From assembly GCF_000455265.1 (NCBI RefSeq), contig NZ_HG005142.1:148739-190226 (forward strand): a stretch of 41,488 bases of DNA, in the 5' to 3' direction. This DNA is from Paenibacillus antibioticophila. GTDB taxonomy: Bacteria > Bacillota > Bacilli > Paenibacillales > Paenibacillaceae. Positions 8,483 through 16,095 of the stretch are shown here, one piece after another. Position 1 is the stretch's first letter; every line of letters starts with the position of its first letter. A program made the translations under genes and the position numbers. The notes under the pieces were generated by a model. It saw nothing but the letters and a program-made list of their open reading frames with translations, did no database searches and had not been told where the DNA came from.

Positions 8483-8701
8483 TCACTCTCTGAAAAGGCT
8501 CCAGTCAAATTCCCGCGACAAACGCTCGATCAAATCAACCCCTGCCACTCCGATGGCGAACTCGCCCGCCCCGTTGTACATTCCGCACGTAACCATGAAC
8601 GTTTTGGCGATTTGTACGTAAGGCCGTGGGATCAACTCCTTGCCTGTGATCGGGTTCGTGCCATCCGCAGTCAGCACCAGGGCCATACGCGTCAAATCAG
8701 C
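8483..8701 (-). pseudogene. Glutaminase (GlsA family) remnant with internal deletion
   Basis: The frame encodes ADLTRMALVLTADGTNPITG followed by a TCGMYNGAGEFAIGV segment, matching the C-terminal third of serine-dependent glutaminases (DLARMALVLANGGVNP, then TCGMYDxSGEFA). It then jumps directly to VAGVDLIERLSREFDWSLF, which resembles the extreme C-terminus of the family (GNSVAGVxLLExLSRE). The roughly 40-50 residues normally between, including the conserved AKSGVGGG loop, are missing, as are the first two-thirds of the enzyme. The nominal start at 8743 opens into unrelated sequence. No function is expected. The family identification rests on recalled motifs and should be confirmed by search. 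Confidence 0.6.
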
Positions 8702-8770
8702 GAAATGTACGGGTCTTCGTGAAGTCGAAGTGATCCACCGCATGGAACGCCTTGGAAATAACGATTGAAA

Positions 8771-8870
8771 ACTACAGTTATTACGACCCTAACCCGGGAT
8801 TCGTACGAACTGCTACAAACAAGCCTGTAGCGGACTTGCACCGCCTAGTTATCGCCCATGCCGGGCGCAC
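8771..8870 (-). mobile_element. Probable 5' fragment of a group IIC intron
   Basis: On the minus strand the sequence opens with GTGCGCCCGGCATGGGCG, followed by GGCGGTGCAAGTCCGC, CTACAGG...TGTAG and AGTTCGTACGAA. These resemble the 5' end and domain I of group II introns (5' GUGYG, GCCC-GGCAU-GGGC hairpin, GGGUG-AGUCC element), especially the IIC class. It begins four bases after the T run of the ecsB terminator, the kind of position IIC introns favour. Only about 100 bases are recognisable; domains II-VI and any reverse transcriptase are absent. This is a dead remnant. Confidence 0.55.
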
Positions 8871-8874
8871 CATG

Positions 8875-8914
8875 AAAAAACCGCCGGAGTGGTTATTGCT
8901 CCGGCGGTTTTTTT
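8875..8914 (-). terminator. Terminator of the helicase-ecsAB operon, symmetrical
   Basis: A 9-bp GC-rich stem (CCGCCGGAG with CTCCGGCGG, 8881-8907) is flanked by six A and seven T residues, so it can act on both strands. It lies six bases beyond the ecsB stop. Confidence 0.9.
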
Positions 8915-8919
8915 GCTGT

Positions 8920-10134
8920 TCAATCCTCTTCTTCCTCGCGCCATTTGCGATTCCAGTTGCTTCTCATAGCGTATACCAGGATAAGACCGGCCGCCAACGA
9001 TCCTCCGAGATATATCAACGGACCGTCTCCCTGCGGCAATAGCGGGAGCCACATCATCACAGCAGCTCCTGCCAGGGTCCGGCTTCCCAGGCTAACAGCC
9101 TCCCTTTTTCTCGCTCCGGACGGAAGCGGGTAATACAGTGCTGCCGAGGAGTCCCTGTGAGCATGGCGGAGCACACTCAGTTGGGCTCCGATCAGGAAGA
9201 CAAAGAACAGATAGAGCCCCAGCCCCAACCATGTTCTGCCGCACCAGCCGACCAGGATGGCACCGAGAATCGTAAGTCTCGCTCCGATTCCCAGCAGCTC
9301 GCCGCGAACTAATGTTTTCGTCAGCAGGTAGCGGTATGCCCCTTCTCTGGACCAGGAAATCCGCTTGCCGATCCAGTCCAGCCAGCGCCGCGGCGATACC
9401 CCTTGTCCTTCGGCAGGGACGTCTACAAACCATCCCAGCACCAGCATATTTTTAGCCGCACTCGCCTTCTCCGCAGCAATCAGATTCTCCCAAGGAACCC
9501 GATGCTTCATGGGGAATCGCAAAGCCAGCACATAATTCACCATAACCAAAATCAGAAATAACAGACTTTTCCAGGCAGGCTGCCAGATCCAGGCTGCCAG
9601 CAGCAACAGGAGCACGGACCACCGCAGCAGGCGGAAGCCTGTCCTTGCGCGATGGGATGCAATTTTCAACTCCTGCCAGGCACCATAGGCTCCCGCCAGC
9701 TTAAGTAAAAGAAGTACGATTAGCCAGAACCAGAACGGATGCCGGATACCGTCGCTTCGTTGATACAGAGGCCATAGCACTAGAAGAATAAAATAAGTGC
9801 CTAGCAGCTTATACAGGATCCCGTTCCAAAAGGCCGGCCTGAAAAACTTGGACATCGAAGCTTCCTGAGGCAATAAAAAGACGGAATCCGCCGGATGAAT
9901 GTAAGTCCGGAATCCCGAGTAAATCACCGCAGGTCCCAGCAATAGAAGTATAATCCAGCCGATAGGCAAGCCTTCCGGAATATGCTGAAGAAAACGGGTA
10001 TACCAGGCCGAAAATGCGATCATCAAAATCAGCAGCAAGACCGCTACTCCACTCTGAAACACATAAGGCAAGTAAGGAAGAATCTTGCTCCAATGCAGCG
10101 CTTTGCGCCGTTTGCGCAGTTCCACAAGATCCAT
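8920..10134 (-). CDS. ecsB: ABC transporter membrane subunit, EcsB family
   Basis: This 404-residue protein has a basic start (RKRRKALHWSK), then about eight to ten membrane helices, a cytoplasmic loop with PADSVFLLPQEASMSKFFRPAFW, and a central hydrophilic stretch with PRRWLDWIGKRISWSREGAYRYLLTKTLVRGELLG. This is the layout and length of Bacillus EcsB. EcsAB is an ABC exporter or regulator that affects secretion, competence and intramembrane proteolysis through RasP; the transported substrate is not established. The gene lies three bases after ecsA and ends at a strong terminator, so it is the last gene of the operon. Confidence 0.88.
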   Translation of the reverse strand: MDLVELRKRRKALHWSKILPYLPYVFQSGVAVLLLILMIAFSAWYTRFLQHIPEGLPIGWIILLLLGPAVIYSGFRTYIHPADSVFLLPQEASMSKFFRPAFWNGILYKLLGTYFILLVLWPLYQRSDGIRHPFWFWLIVLLLLKLAGAYGAWQELKIASHRARTGFRLLRWSVLLLLLAAWIWQPAWKSLLFLILVMVNYVLALRFPMKHRVPWENLIAAEKASAAKNMLVLGWFVDVPAEGQGVSPRRWLDWIGKRISWSREGAYRYLLTKTLVRGELLGIGARLTILGAILVGWCGRTWLGLGLYLFFVFLIGAQLSVLRHAHRDSSAALYYPLPSGARKREAVSLGSRTLAGAAVMMWLPLLPQGDGPLIYLGGSLAAGLILVYAMRSNWNRKWREEEED

Positions 10135-10137
10135 GTC

Positions 10138-10884
10138 TTAATCTCCGCCTTTGACCAGATTATAGAAGATGTCCTCCAGCGTTGCTCCCGGCATCCCCGC
10201 GGCCTGAGCAATCTCCTCCAGCATGCCCTGGGCGATGACGCTTCCTTGGTGCAGAACCACAAACCGGTCACAGTAGTTCTCAATGGTGGACAAAATATGG
10301 GAACTTAGCAGGATAGAAGCTCCGCTCCGCTTCAGATCCATCATGAAATCCAGCAAGGAACGAATGCCTAGCGGATCCAGACCAAGAAACGGTTCATCGA
10401 TGACATACAGGGAAGGTCTGGCGATAAATGCACACATAATCATGACCTTCTGCTTCATGCCCTTCGATAGGTGAAGAGACAAGCTGTCCGCCTTCTCCTC
10501 CATGCGAAAGAGCTTCAGCAAGGCTGCCGCACGCTCTTCATATACCTCTGATGCAACATTATACGCTCGTGCCGCAAATTCCATATGCTCCCGAACGGTC
10601 AGTTCATCGTAAAGAAGCGGTGATTCCGGTACAAACGCCAAAGCAGCCTGATATGCTTCGGGGTCCTCGTCCCGGGTATGACCGAGCAGGCTAACCCCTC
10701 CTTGATGCGGGGTCATGAGACCAAGAATATGCTTCATTGTCGTGCTTTTTCCCGCTCCGTTCAATCCAATCAGACCGACCATTTCGCCCGGGCTGACCTG
10801 AAACTCGATGTTGTGCAGGACCGGCCGGCCCAGACTGTAGCCTCCGGTTAACCGCTCAATTTGCAGGACAGGCGTGTCATTCAT
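10138..10884 (-). CDS. ecsA: ABC transporter ATP-binding subunit, EcsA family
   Basis: This 248-residue nucleotide-binding subunit has Walker A at 40-48 (GLNGAGKST), a Q-loop region near 83-90 (AFVPESPLLYDELTVREH), the signature LSKGMKQK at 138-145, Walker B LYVIDEP at 158-164 and an H-loop SSHILS. The spacing and the PESPLLYDELTVREHMEF segment are characteristic of EcsA rather than of sugar or antibiotic ATPases. It pairs with the EcsB membrane subunit immediately downstream. The start has GGGGG eight bases upstream and sits 12 bases after the helicase stop, so the three genes form one operon; in Bacillus ecsA is normally not preceded by a helicase gene. Confidence 0.92.
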   Translation of the reverse strand: MNDTPVLQIERLTGGYSLGRPVLHNIEFQVSPGEMVGLIGLNGAGKSTTMKHILGLMTPHQGGVSLLGHTRDEDPEAYQAALAFVPESPLLYDELTVREHMEFAARAYNVASEVYEERAAALLKLFRMEEKADSLSLHLSKGMKQKVMIMCAFIARPSLYVIDEPFLGLDPLGIRSLLDFMMDLKRSGASILLSSHILSTIENYCDRFVVLHQGSVIAQGMLEEIAQAAGMPGATLEDIFYNLVKGGD

Positions 10885-10896
10885 TTCATTTCCCCC

Positions 10897-12282
10897 TTAC
10901 TTTCGGGTCTCGGACTGTTTTTCCTTCAACCACTTCGGCGCCCCTTTATTCTTGCGATCCTCCTTCGAGGATGGTTTACGCACATTCGGAGCCGGTTTGA
11001 TCTCCTTAGCCTGATCCTGTCGTGCCTTAGCCTTGGCAGGCGGATGTTGCTTCAGTTCACTTGAAGACTTTCGCTGCTCAGCCTGCAAAATTGAACCTGC
11101 TGAAGTCTTGCGATGACCAGTTGACCCAGCTCTTTCCGTCTCCACACCCGCTTCGATGACCCTTCCGCCAAAAAGGCGTTGCTCGGATATCTCAATGCTC
11201 AGCTCCCGGGCAAATTTCCGAATAATAAAGCGTTCCTTCGGGTTAATGATGGATACCGCAAGACCGTGGCGCCCCATCCGTCCTGTCCGGCCAGCACGGT
11301 GCACATAGTGCTCCGAATCGATCGGAGGATCCAGATTAACAACCAATGACAGCTCTTCAATATCCAACCCGCGGGCGGCAATGTCCGTGGCAACCAGCAC
11401 CTGGATTTTGCCTTCTCTAAATTTGCGCAAGGTATGGCTGCGAACGGATTTGTCAGCATCTCCATATAAAGCCCCTGCACGGAAGCCCAGGAAATTCAGC
11501 TTGCCCTCCACCTCGGCGATATCCTGCGTATTATTAATAAATACAATAGATCTTGCAGGATTATAATGGCGCAATATCCGCCGCAGATTATCCATCTTGT
11601 CGCGCTGCTCGCATTCGAAAAAGACATGCTCCAGCGATTGCGAGGTGCGCTGCTCCGGCGTAATTCCCACCCACTGCGGATCCTTCATCTCACGCGCAGC
11701 GAGTGCGCGAATCTCCGGATTTAATGTCGCTGACAAGAACATCAACTGGCGGTCTCGCAGAGTTCCACGCAAAATTTGCTCCAAATCGGCGGTGCCGCCA
11801 AGCTGGAACATTTGATCCACCTCGTCTACAACCACCGTCCGTACCGTGTGCAGCTTCAGCTTACGCAGTGCCAGCACTTCCCGAATCCGGCCCGGTGTGC
11901 CGACAACGAGCTGCGGATGCAGACGGAGCCTCTCTAGCTGCCGCTTGATGGCGGCCCCGCCGATCAGTGCCTGCGCGGATATTCCTAGTGATTCTCCGTA
12001 TTTTTCCGCTTCCCGAACGATCTGCATGGCCAGCTCCTGCGTTGGAGCAAGCACCAGCGCCTGCAGCGTCTTATCCTCGGGCTCGATTCTTTGCAGCAGC
12101 GGAAGCAAATAAGCCAGCGTCTTCCCTGTACCTGTCTGCGATTCGGCCAGGATATCCTTGCCCTCCAGCGCAGCCGGAATACACTCTGCCTGAACGGCAG
12201 TCGGCTCCAGAATTCCATAATCGGCAAGCTTTGCCGCAAGAGCCTCAGACACGCCAAGGCCCGTAAAAGTCATACTTTTCAA
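10897..12282 (-). CDS. DEAD-box-type RNA helicase with a DEVD box
   Basis: All superfamily 2 motifs are present. Counting from the proposed start they are: Q-motif Gln31, Walker A AESQTGTGKT (46-55), PTQEL, VGTPGR, motif II as Asp153-Glu-Val-Asp156 instead of DEAD, SAT (184-186), ARGLD and HRAGRTGRMGR. The C-terminal tail is long, basic and low in complexity (Lys, Ser, Arg and Gln), as in helicases that act on ribosomal RNA. The length of about 461 fits the CshA/YfmL-like group. A TTG start is proposed because the promoter -10 box lies only about 35 bases upstream and AAAGGATG is spaced ten bases from this TTG; ATGs at 12309 and 12318 fall at or before the predicted transcript start, and the ATG at 12273 is the other option. 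Confidence 0.88.
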   Translation of the reverse strand: MKSMTFTGLGVSEALAAKLADYGILEPTAVQAECIPAALEGKDILAESQTGTGKTLAYLLPLLQRIEPEDKTLQALVLAPTQELAMQIVREAEKYGESLGISAQALIGGAAIKRQLERLRLHPQLVVGTPGRIREVLALRKLKLHTVRTVVVDEVDQMFQLGGTADLEQILRGTLRDRQLMFLSATLNPEIRALAAREMKDPQWVGITPEQRTSQSLEHVFFECEQRDKMDNLRRILRHYNPARSIVFINNTQDIAEVEGKLNFLGFRAGALYGDADKSVRSHTLRKFREGKIQVLVATDIAARGLDIEELSLVVNLDPPIDSEHYVHRAGRTGRMGRHGLAVSIINPKERFIIRKFARELSIEISEQRLFGGRVIEAGVETERAGSTGHRKTSAGSILQAEQRKSSSELKQHPPAKAKARQDQAKEIKPAPNVRKPSSKEDRKNKGAPKWLKEKQSETRK

Positions 12283-12316
12283 AGTGATTTCATCCTTTAC
12301 AAGGTTCATTATTTCC

Positions 12317-12345
12317 ATTATATGCGAAAATGCAGGCTTGACCAA
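12317..12345 (-). promoter_or_regulatory. Promoter of the helicase-ecsAB operon
   Basis: TTGGTC and a perfect TATAAT are spaced by 17 bases on the minus strand. The expected transcript start is near 12310, which rules out the longer reading-frame starts of the helicase. Confidence 0.7.
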
Positions 12346-12368
12346 ATACAACGCTGTCTTGATCCAAA

Positions 12369-12388
12369 TATGACATATGCTTGTCATG
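12369..12388. promoter_or_regulatory. Inverted repeat TATGACA-6-TGTCATG in the divergent promoter region
   Basis: Seven-base arms with six bases between, located between the helicase operon and the WYL regulator gene. The same arms with the same spacing recur at 13364-13383. It is a natural candidate operator for the WYL regulator. Confidence 0.55.
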
Positions 12389-12444
12389 TTACTGTGGTAC
12401 ACTTAAGTACAAATTGATCCTTATACGAAGGGGTTCAGGTTCCC

Positions 12445-13368
12445 ATGCAAATTGCCAGACTCTTTGAAATCGTATATCTCCTCCTGGATAAAAAGAGCAC
12501 CACCGCAAAAGAACTGGCGGAGCATTTTGAGGTGTCTACGCGAACAATCCTCCGCGATATAGAGGCACTCACTACAGCCGGTATTCCTATTTATACTTCA
12601 AGGGGCAAAGGCGGCGGCATTTCTATTCTCGAACATTTCGTTCTGAATAAAACCTTGATCTCCGAGGAAGAGCAGAACCAGATTCTATTTGGGCTTAAAA
12701 GCATGGCCGCAGTGAATACGATCGACACAGCCGATACGCTCACAAGGCTTCAATTGCTCTTCAAAAAGAGCCGAACCGATTGGATTGAAATTGACTTTTC
12801 CAATTGGGGAAGCCCCGCTTCGGAGAAGGAAAAGTTTGCTCGCATCAAACAAGCCGTAATATCGCGGCAAATCTTGGAATTTGATTATCTCAACTCCTAC
12901 GGGCAGCGGACGCACAGGCAGGTGGAGCCGCTGAGAGTGGTATTCAAGGGGCATTCCTGGTACTTGCAAGCCTTCTGCAGACAAAAGCAGGATTACCGCA
13001 TCTACAAAATTTCCCGCATCCGAAATCTGAAGATGTGCGACATAAGCTTTGACCGAAACCTGCCGGACAATCTCGGATTTGACGTGGACCGGCTGAATCC
13101 CGAGCATACCGTTACCCTCAAGCTCAGATTTGCACCGGAAATCGCCTTTCGAGTATACGACATGTACGACGACAGCGGTATTGAAGCCCATGAGGACGGG
13201 TCCATTACCGCAACGGCCACTTACCCTTATGACGATTGGGTAATTAGCCATATTCTGTCCTTCGGAAGTGCTGTTGAGGTCATCGAGCCTGATCATCTTC
13301 GCCGGGAGGTCGCTGACCGTGCAAGACGGATTGCCGAAAAGTATCAAAATCATCCTCCAGTAGTATGA
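12445..13368 (+). CDS. WYL-domain transcriptional regulator (YafY family)
   Basis: The 307-residue protein has an N-terminal HTH_11 domain (TAKELAEHFEVSTRTILRDIEAL, about 20-41, with a wing ending SRGKGGGISIL). A WYL domain follows (LEFDYLNSYGQRTHRQVEPLRVVFKGHSWYLQAFC, about 150-185), then a C-terminal WCX-type segment. WYL domains sense ligands or nucleic acid; bacterial YafY proteins are usually repressors or activators whose ligands are unknown. The gene is transcribed away from the helicase-ecsAB operon. Matching palindromes lie upstream of it and across its stop codon, which suggests autoregulation and possibly control of the helicase operon. It is the last gene before a 1.2-kb non-coding stretch. 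Confidence 0.9.
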   Translation: MQIARLFEIVYLLLDKKSTTAKELAEHFEVSTRTILRDIEALTTAGIPIYTSRGKGGGISILEHFVLNKTLISEEEQNQILFGLKSMAAVNTIDTADTLTRLQLLFKKSRTDWIEIDFSNWGSPASEKEKFARIKQAVISRQILEFDYLNSYGQRTHRQVEPLRVVFKGHSWYLQAFCRQKQDYRIYKISRIRNLKMCDISFDRNLPDNLGFDVDRLNPEHTVTLKLRFAPEIAFRVYDMYDDSGIEAHEDGSITATATYPYDDWVISHILSFGSAVEVIEPDHLRREVADRARRIAEKYQNHPPVV

Positions 13369-13383
13369 CACGCCATTGTCATA
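13364..13383. promoter_or_regulatory. Second TATGACA-6-TGTCATA inverted repeat at the WYL gene stop
   Basis: It has the same seven-base arms and six-base spacer as the repeat at 12369-12388, and overlaps the TGA stop of the WYL gene. It could be a second regulator-binding site allowing looping, or a coincidence; only two copies are seen here. Confidence 0.45.
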
Positions 13384-13655
13384 TTAGGTCTGTTATGATG
13401 GGGCCGGCAGAGGCGCTCAGGTATTCATGTAACGTGCTACTGCGCATCATTGCACCTTCAGCGGGGTAGATGCATGGACAACTACCCACACAGGGACTAT
13501 CCCCAGCAGATTCTGCAAAATGCCGACGAAGTACGTATACGCACACCTTGCATCAGCATCATGCAGATCTCACACTGCGCGAAACTCCCAACGCACGGTG
13601 CTCCACAGCATGACGATGATTGATCGGCCCCATGCAAATACTGGTCACACGCATG

Positions 13656-13834
13656 TAGTGAAAAAAGTTACTCTAAATTTAGATGAGATGGTGGAAATAC
13701 GGATATAGTGAAATTCTTTCGCTTAAAGTTGGCTATACCGTGGGTTTAACTAGATACTGGCGATCTAAGGTAATTTTTTTCACTAAAAGTGGGTTCGAGC
13801 GTCAAATGAAGAATTTAAGGTAAGAAATTTCACT
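13656..13834. repeat. Dyad-symmetric array of four 24-bp units (copy 1)
   Basis: Units at 13656 (+), 13706 (+), 13785 (-) and 13834 (-) each read T/C-AGTGAAA, an A/T-rich centre, then TTAC-CTTAA or close variants. Spacing is 50, 79 and 49 bases, so the whole array is symmetric about 13745. The same arrangement exists in the second long repeat. Pairing the outer and inner units would give nested hairpins; alternatively these are protein-binding sites. Confidence 0.75.
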
Positions 13835-14212
13835 GGAGAGCGACCAGATGAGGCTGATCAGGTGGCGTCAAGAAGTTGATCAAATAGGGCCAGTAAATTT
13901 CAGAGCAAGCGTGGAATTCCGATGGGGCAAGTTAATTTCGGAGAAAAACTTCCGTATTGGTAGGACATGCAAAGCTTCGGTGCAAGACCGGAGCATCGTG
14001 AGGCGGAGGTGCAACTTTAGGCGCGGCAGGTCATTGACGTCGTGCATAAGCTATCGCGCAAGCAGCCATTCGCGCTTAGCCCAAGGCTATGCATAGTCTC
14101 CTGCTTGCATGCCGCAGGGAGGTAAGTTAATAGCAGTGAAGTTATTGCTATGCAGCTTAGGATAGCTATGTGCAAACTGCATTGCAGTTAAACTGCAAAG
14201 GCGAAGTAGTTA

Positions 14213-14380
14213 GGGCATAAGTGTGAAGTGTACTGTAGTAAAAGCTTTCTGTAAGAAAGCTACTTCGGGAGGCATATGCTCGAAGCAGTCGCCTTTGTGA
14301 GCGGATTTCCCCTTTGCTAGAACTTAGTCCAAGAAATCCGCAAACAACAGCGATCGTAGTAACCCTTCACACGTTGCCCC
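14213..14380 (+). repeat. Structured element A (168 nt)
   Basis: It runs from GGGCATAAGTGTGAAG to CTTCACACGTTGCCCC, which are imperfect inverted repeats. Inside are TCGCCTTTGTGA, the stem GCGGATTTC with GAAATCCGC, a loop containing AACTTAGTCCAA, and AACAACAGCGATCG. Compared with copies B-D it has 33 extra bases near the 5' side that form their own hairpin (AGCTTTCT-3-AGAAAGCT). Outer AGTT and AACT also pair across the ends. Confidence 0.8.
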
Positions 14381-14583
14381 TCCAACTCACCCTCCGATGT
14401 TTAACTGTCTTCCTGCTATTGCAGATTTTGCCACTAATACACATTTCCCGCTAATATGCCCGCATCGCATCATTGTGCAGCTACTCAACTTCAACAAGAC
14501 CGCATATAAACATAATGTGTTTATGCGGCCTTTTGGCGTCTTTGCTATTCATTTATCACGGCACAGCAAGCAGGTTATAACGA

Positions 14584-15360
14584 TTATTTTTTATTCAGCA
14601 TTCCGGACGTTATGCGGCCTACCGCAGCGGGAAATAGCTGATAAAGCTTTGCGCCCGCCCCTGCTACCCAGGGAAGATTCATCTCCGTCTTGCCTGTCCG
14701 GACCGCCTTCACGACCGCGCCGGCCACCCGTTCGGGCTTCATCATAAACCACTTTACATTGTTTACATAATGACCGTCCGGATCAGCGATCTGGAAAAAT
14801 GGCGTATCGATCGGCCCGGGATTGATCGTCGATACCGTAATCCCGCTGCCCGACAGTTCTTGTCTCAATGCGCTGCTGAAGCCAATAACGGCATGCTTGG
14901 TAGCTGTATAAGCCGTGGACTTCGCTGTGCCGATCTTTCCCGCAATCGAAGCAACATTGACGATCCTTCCTCTTCCTGCCGCTTTCATCGCCGGAAGGAC
15001 TTCCTTTGTACAGCGAACGATCCCCATGTAGTTCACATTCATCATTTCGGAATAGTCCTGCAACGGCGTCTCGTCCAGGGCTGTGAATTTTCCATAGCCC
15101 GCATTGTTCACAAGCACATCCACCCTGCCGTACCGCTTGTAAATCTCAGCAAAGCCTGCGGCTACCGATGCATCGCTTGCCACGTCCATCTCGACCACAT
15201 GATAAGGCCCCATCATGCCTCTGCCAACGGCTTGGAGCTTATCGGCCGACCTAGCGGCAAGTACAACCGTAGCTCCTTCCCGGGACAGCATCTGCGCAGC
15301 AAGAGCCCCAATTCCACTTGAGGCTCCGGTAATGACAATCACTTTATCGTTAAGCTGCAT
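14584..15360 (-). CDS. Short-chain dehydrogenase/reductase
   Basis: This 258-residue classical SDR has the nucleotide motif TGASSGIG (residues 11-18), NNAGYG after strand 4, catalytic Ser in VNVASIAGK and the YTATK active-site pair. ARSADKL after strand 2 suggests NADP preference. The C-terminal LPWVAGAGAKLYQLFPAAVGRITSGMLNKK resembles the Bacillus YqjQ group, whose substrates are not known. It has a good GGAGG site and begins 29 bases after the CheX-like gene on the same strand, so the two are probably cotranscribed. A functional tie between the two is not apparent. Confidence 0.88.
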   Translation of the reverse strand: MQLNDKVIVITGASSGIGALAAQMLSREGATVVLAARSADKLQAVGRGMMGPYHVVEMDVASDASVAAGFAEIYKRYGRVDVLVNNAGYGKFTALDETPLQDYSEMMNVNYMGIVRCTKEVLPAMKAAGRGRIVNVASIAGKIGTAKSTAYTATKHAVIGFSSALRQELSGSGITVSTINPGPIDTPFFQIADPDGHYVNNVKWFMMKPERVAGAVVKAVRTGKTEMNLPWVAGAGAKLYQLFPAAVGRITSGMLNKK

Positions 15361-15389
15361 CCGTATTCCTCCGGTTCAACTCATTTCCC

Positions 15390-15851
15390 TTAAGAAACCA
15401 TCACCTGAATGTCCAACTCCCCGATTCCATCCATGACGAGTGGAATGCACAAGGCCTTGCGCGGCGCCTGCTCACTACCGCCTACGCTAGACTTAATCAC
15501 TTGCGGAGGGGTAATATCAACGCTGTAACCTTGATTGGCCAGAATCATGCTTGCATTTCCGCTAATCATATTGCCCAGCTCAGAAATAGCACTTTGGCCC
15601 ATCTCATCCATTTCCGTGATAACAAAACCGCCCATCATCGCCGAGACAAGTCTTAAAGCAACTGTCTCCTCCAGACCAAACACGACCATTCCGCTGAAAT
15701 ACCCGGTCATACCGATTTGAATCCAGATATGATCCTGAATTAAAGCGACATCCTTTAGACCCGGATTGCCGGTTGAAGGAGAGACTTGTACCACCTGTTC
15801 TATGACCGAACGCGCAGATTCCAGAAAAGGATTGATCACTTCTGCTTTCAC
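15390..15851 (-). CDS. CheX-family chemotaxis phosphatase-like protein
   Basis: The protein is about 153 residues from a GTG start that has AAAAGGGG seven bases upstream; an in-frame ATG at 15869 is possible but sits on the ribosome site. It carries the CheC/CheX signature SAISELGNMISGNAS, in which Glu and Asn of the ExxN motif attack CheY-phosphate, followed by DITPPQVI. The start KAEVINPFLESARSVIEQVVQV is typical of Firmicute CheX homologues. CheX removes phosphate from CheY and so resets the flagellar motor signal in the cytoplasm. No other chemotaxis gene is in the window. Confidence 0.85.
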   Translation of the reverse strand: MKAEVINPFLESARSVIEQVVQVSPSTGNPGLKDVALIQDHIWIQIGMTGYFSGMVVFGLEETVALRLVSAMMGGFVITEMDEMGQSAISELGNMISGNASMILANQGYSVDITPPQVIKSSVGGSEQAPRKALCIPLVMDGIGELDIQVMVS

Positions 15852-16029
15852 TATTACGCCCCTTTTCACATATGAAGTAGTTATCTTACTAAAATACCGC
15901 TACAAAAGTCCTGCTTTTTTATGTTGATATTATACTTTATTCCCATCTATAAGTCATTAAAAATCGAAATCTGTAATATTAGAGAAAATTTTCGCAATCC
16001 CTCTAACTCCTCTTGTCAAATACGTGTCA

Positions 16030-16059
16030 TTGATTTAGCCCAGAAAAATCTTCTATAAT
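16030..16059 (+). promoter_or_regulatory. Promoter of the LysR-hisJ unit
   Basis: TTGATT and TATAAT are spaced by 18 bases, 36 bases before the LysR start. A perfect GAAAATTTTC palindrome at 15984-15993 lies about 40 bases upstream of the -35 and could be a regulator site. Confidence 0.6.
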
Positions 16060-16095
16060 TATTAGATATCAAATGAATCAGAGAGGGGGATCGCC

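Larger units (their letters stand above)
13439..14433 (+). repeat. Long non-coding interspersed repeat, copy 1
   Basis: This stretch matches the reverse complement of about 34095-35031 along nearly its whole length. It begins at ACTGCGCATCATTGCACCTT and ends after the structured element with CTGTCTTCCTGCTATTGCA. Identity is high by eye in 13640-13850 and lower in 13930-14190, where insertions of 20 to 40 bases occur. No reading frame is shared between the copies, so it is not a protein-coding transposon. It carries the four-unit symmetric array (13656-13834) and structured element A (14213-14380). Nothing else recognisable lies between the WYL gene and the SDR gene. Confidence 0.85.

Noticed and set aside
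12685..13371. 228-codon frame antisense to the WYL regulator
   Set aside because: The plus-strand protein has clear helix-turn-helix and WYL motifs; the antisense frame has no supported start or domain.
13520..14096. Short frames (62 and 82 codons) inside long repeat copy 1
   Set aside because: Not conserved in copy 2, where substitutions and insertions break the frame; the sequence evolves as non-coding.
14500..14528. Hairpin CCGCATATAAACA/TGTTTATGCGG after the SDR gene
   Set aside because: The stem has a two-base bulge and neither strand has a convincing T run, so I did not call it a terminator.
13384..14583. CRISPR array or insertion sequence in the long gene-free stretch
   Set aside because: Repeats are few, inverted and of mixed spacing, with no equal spacers, cas genes or transposase; they are described instead as a non-coding repeat with a symmetric array.
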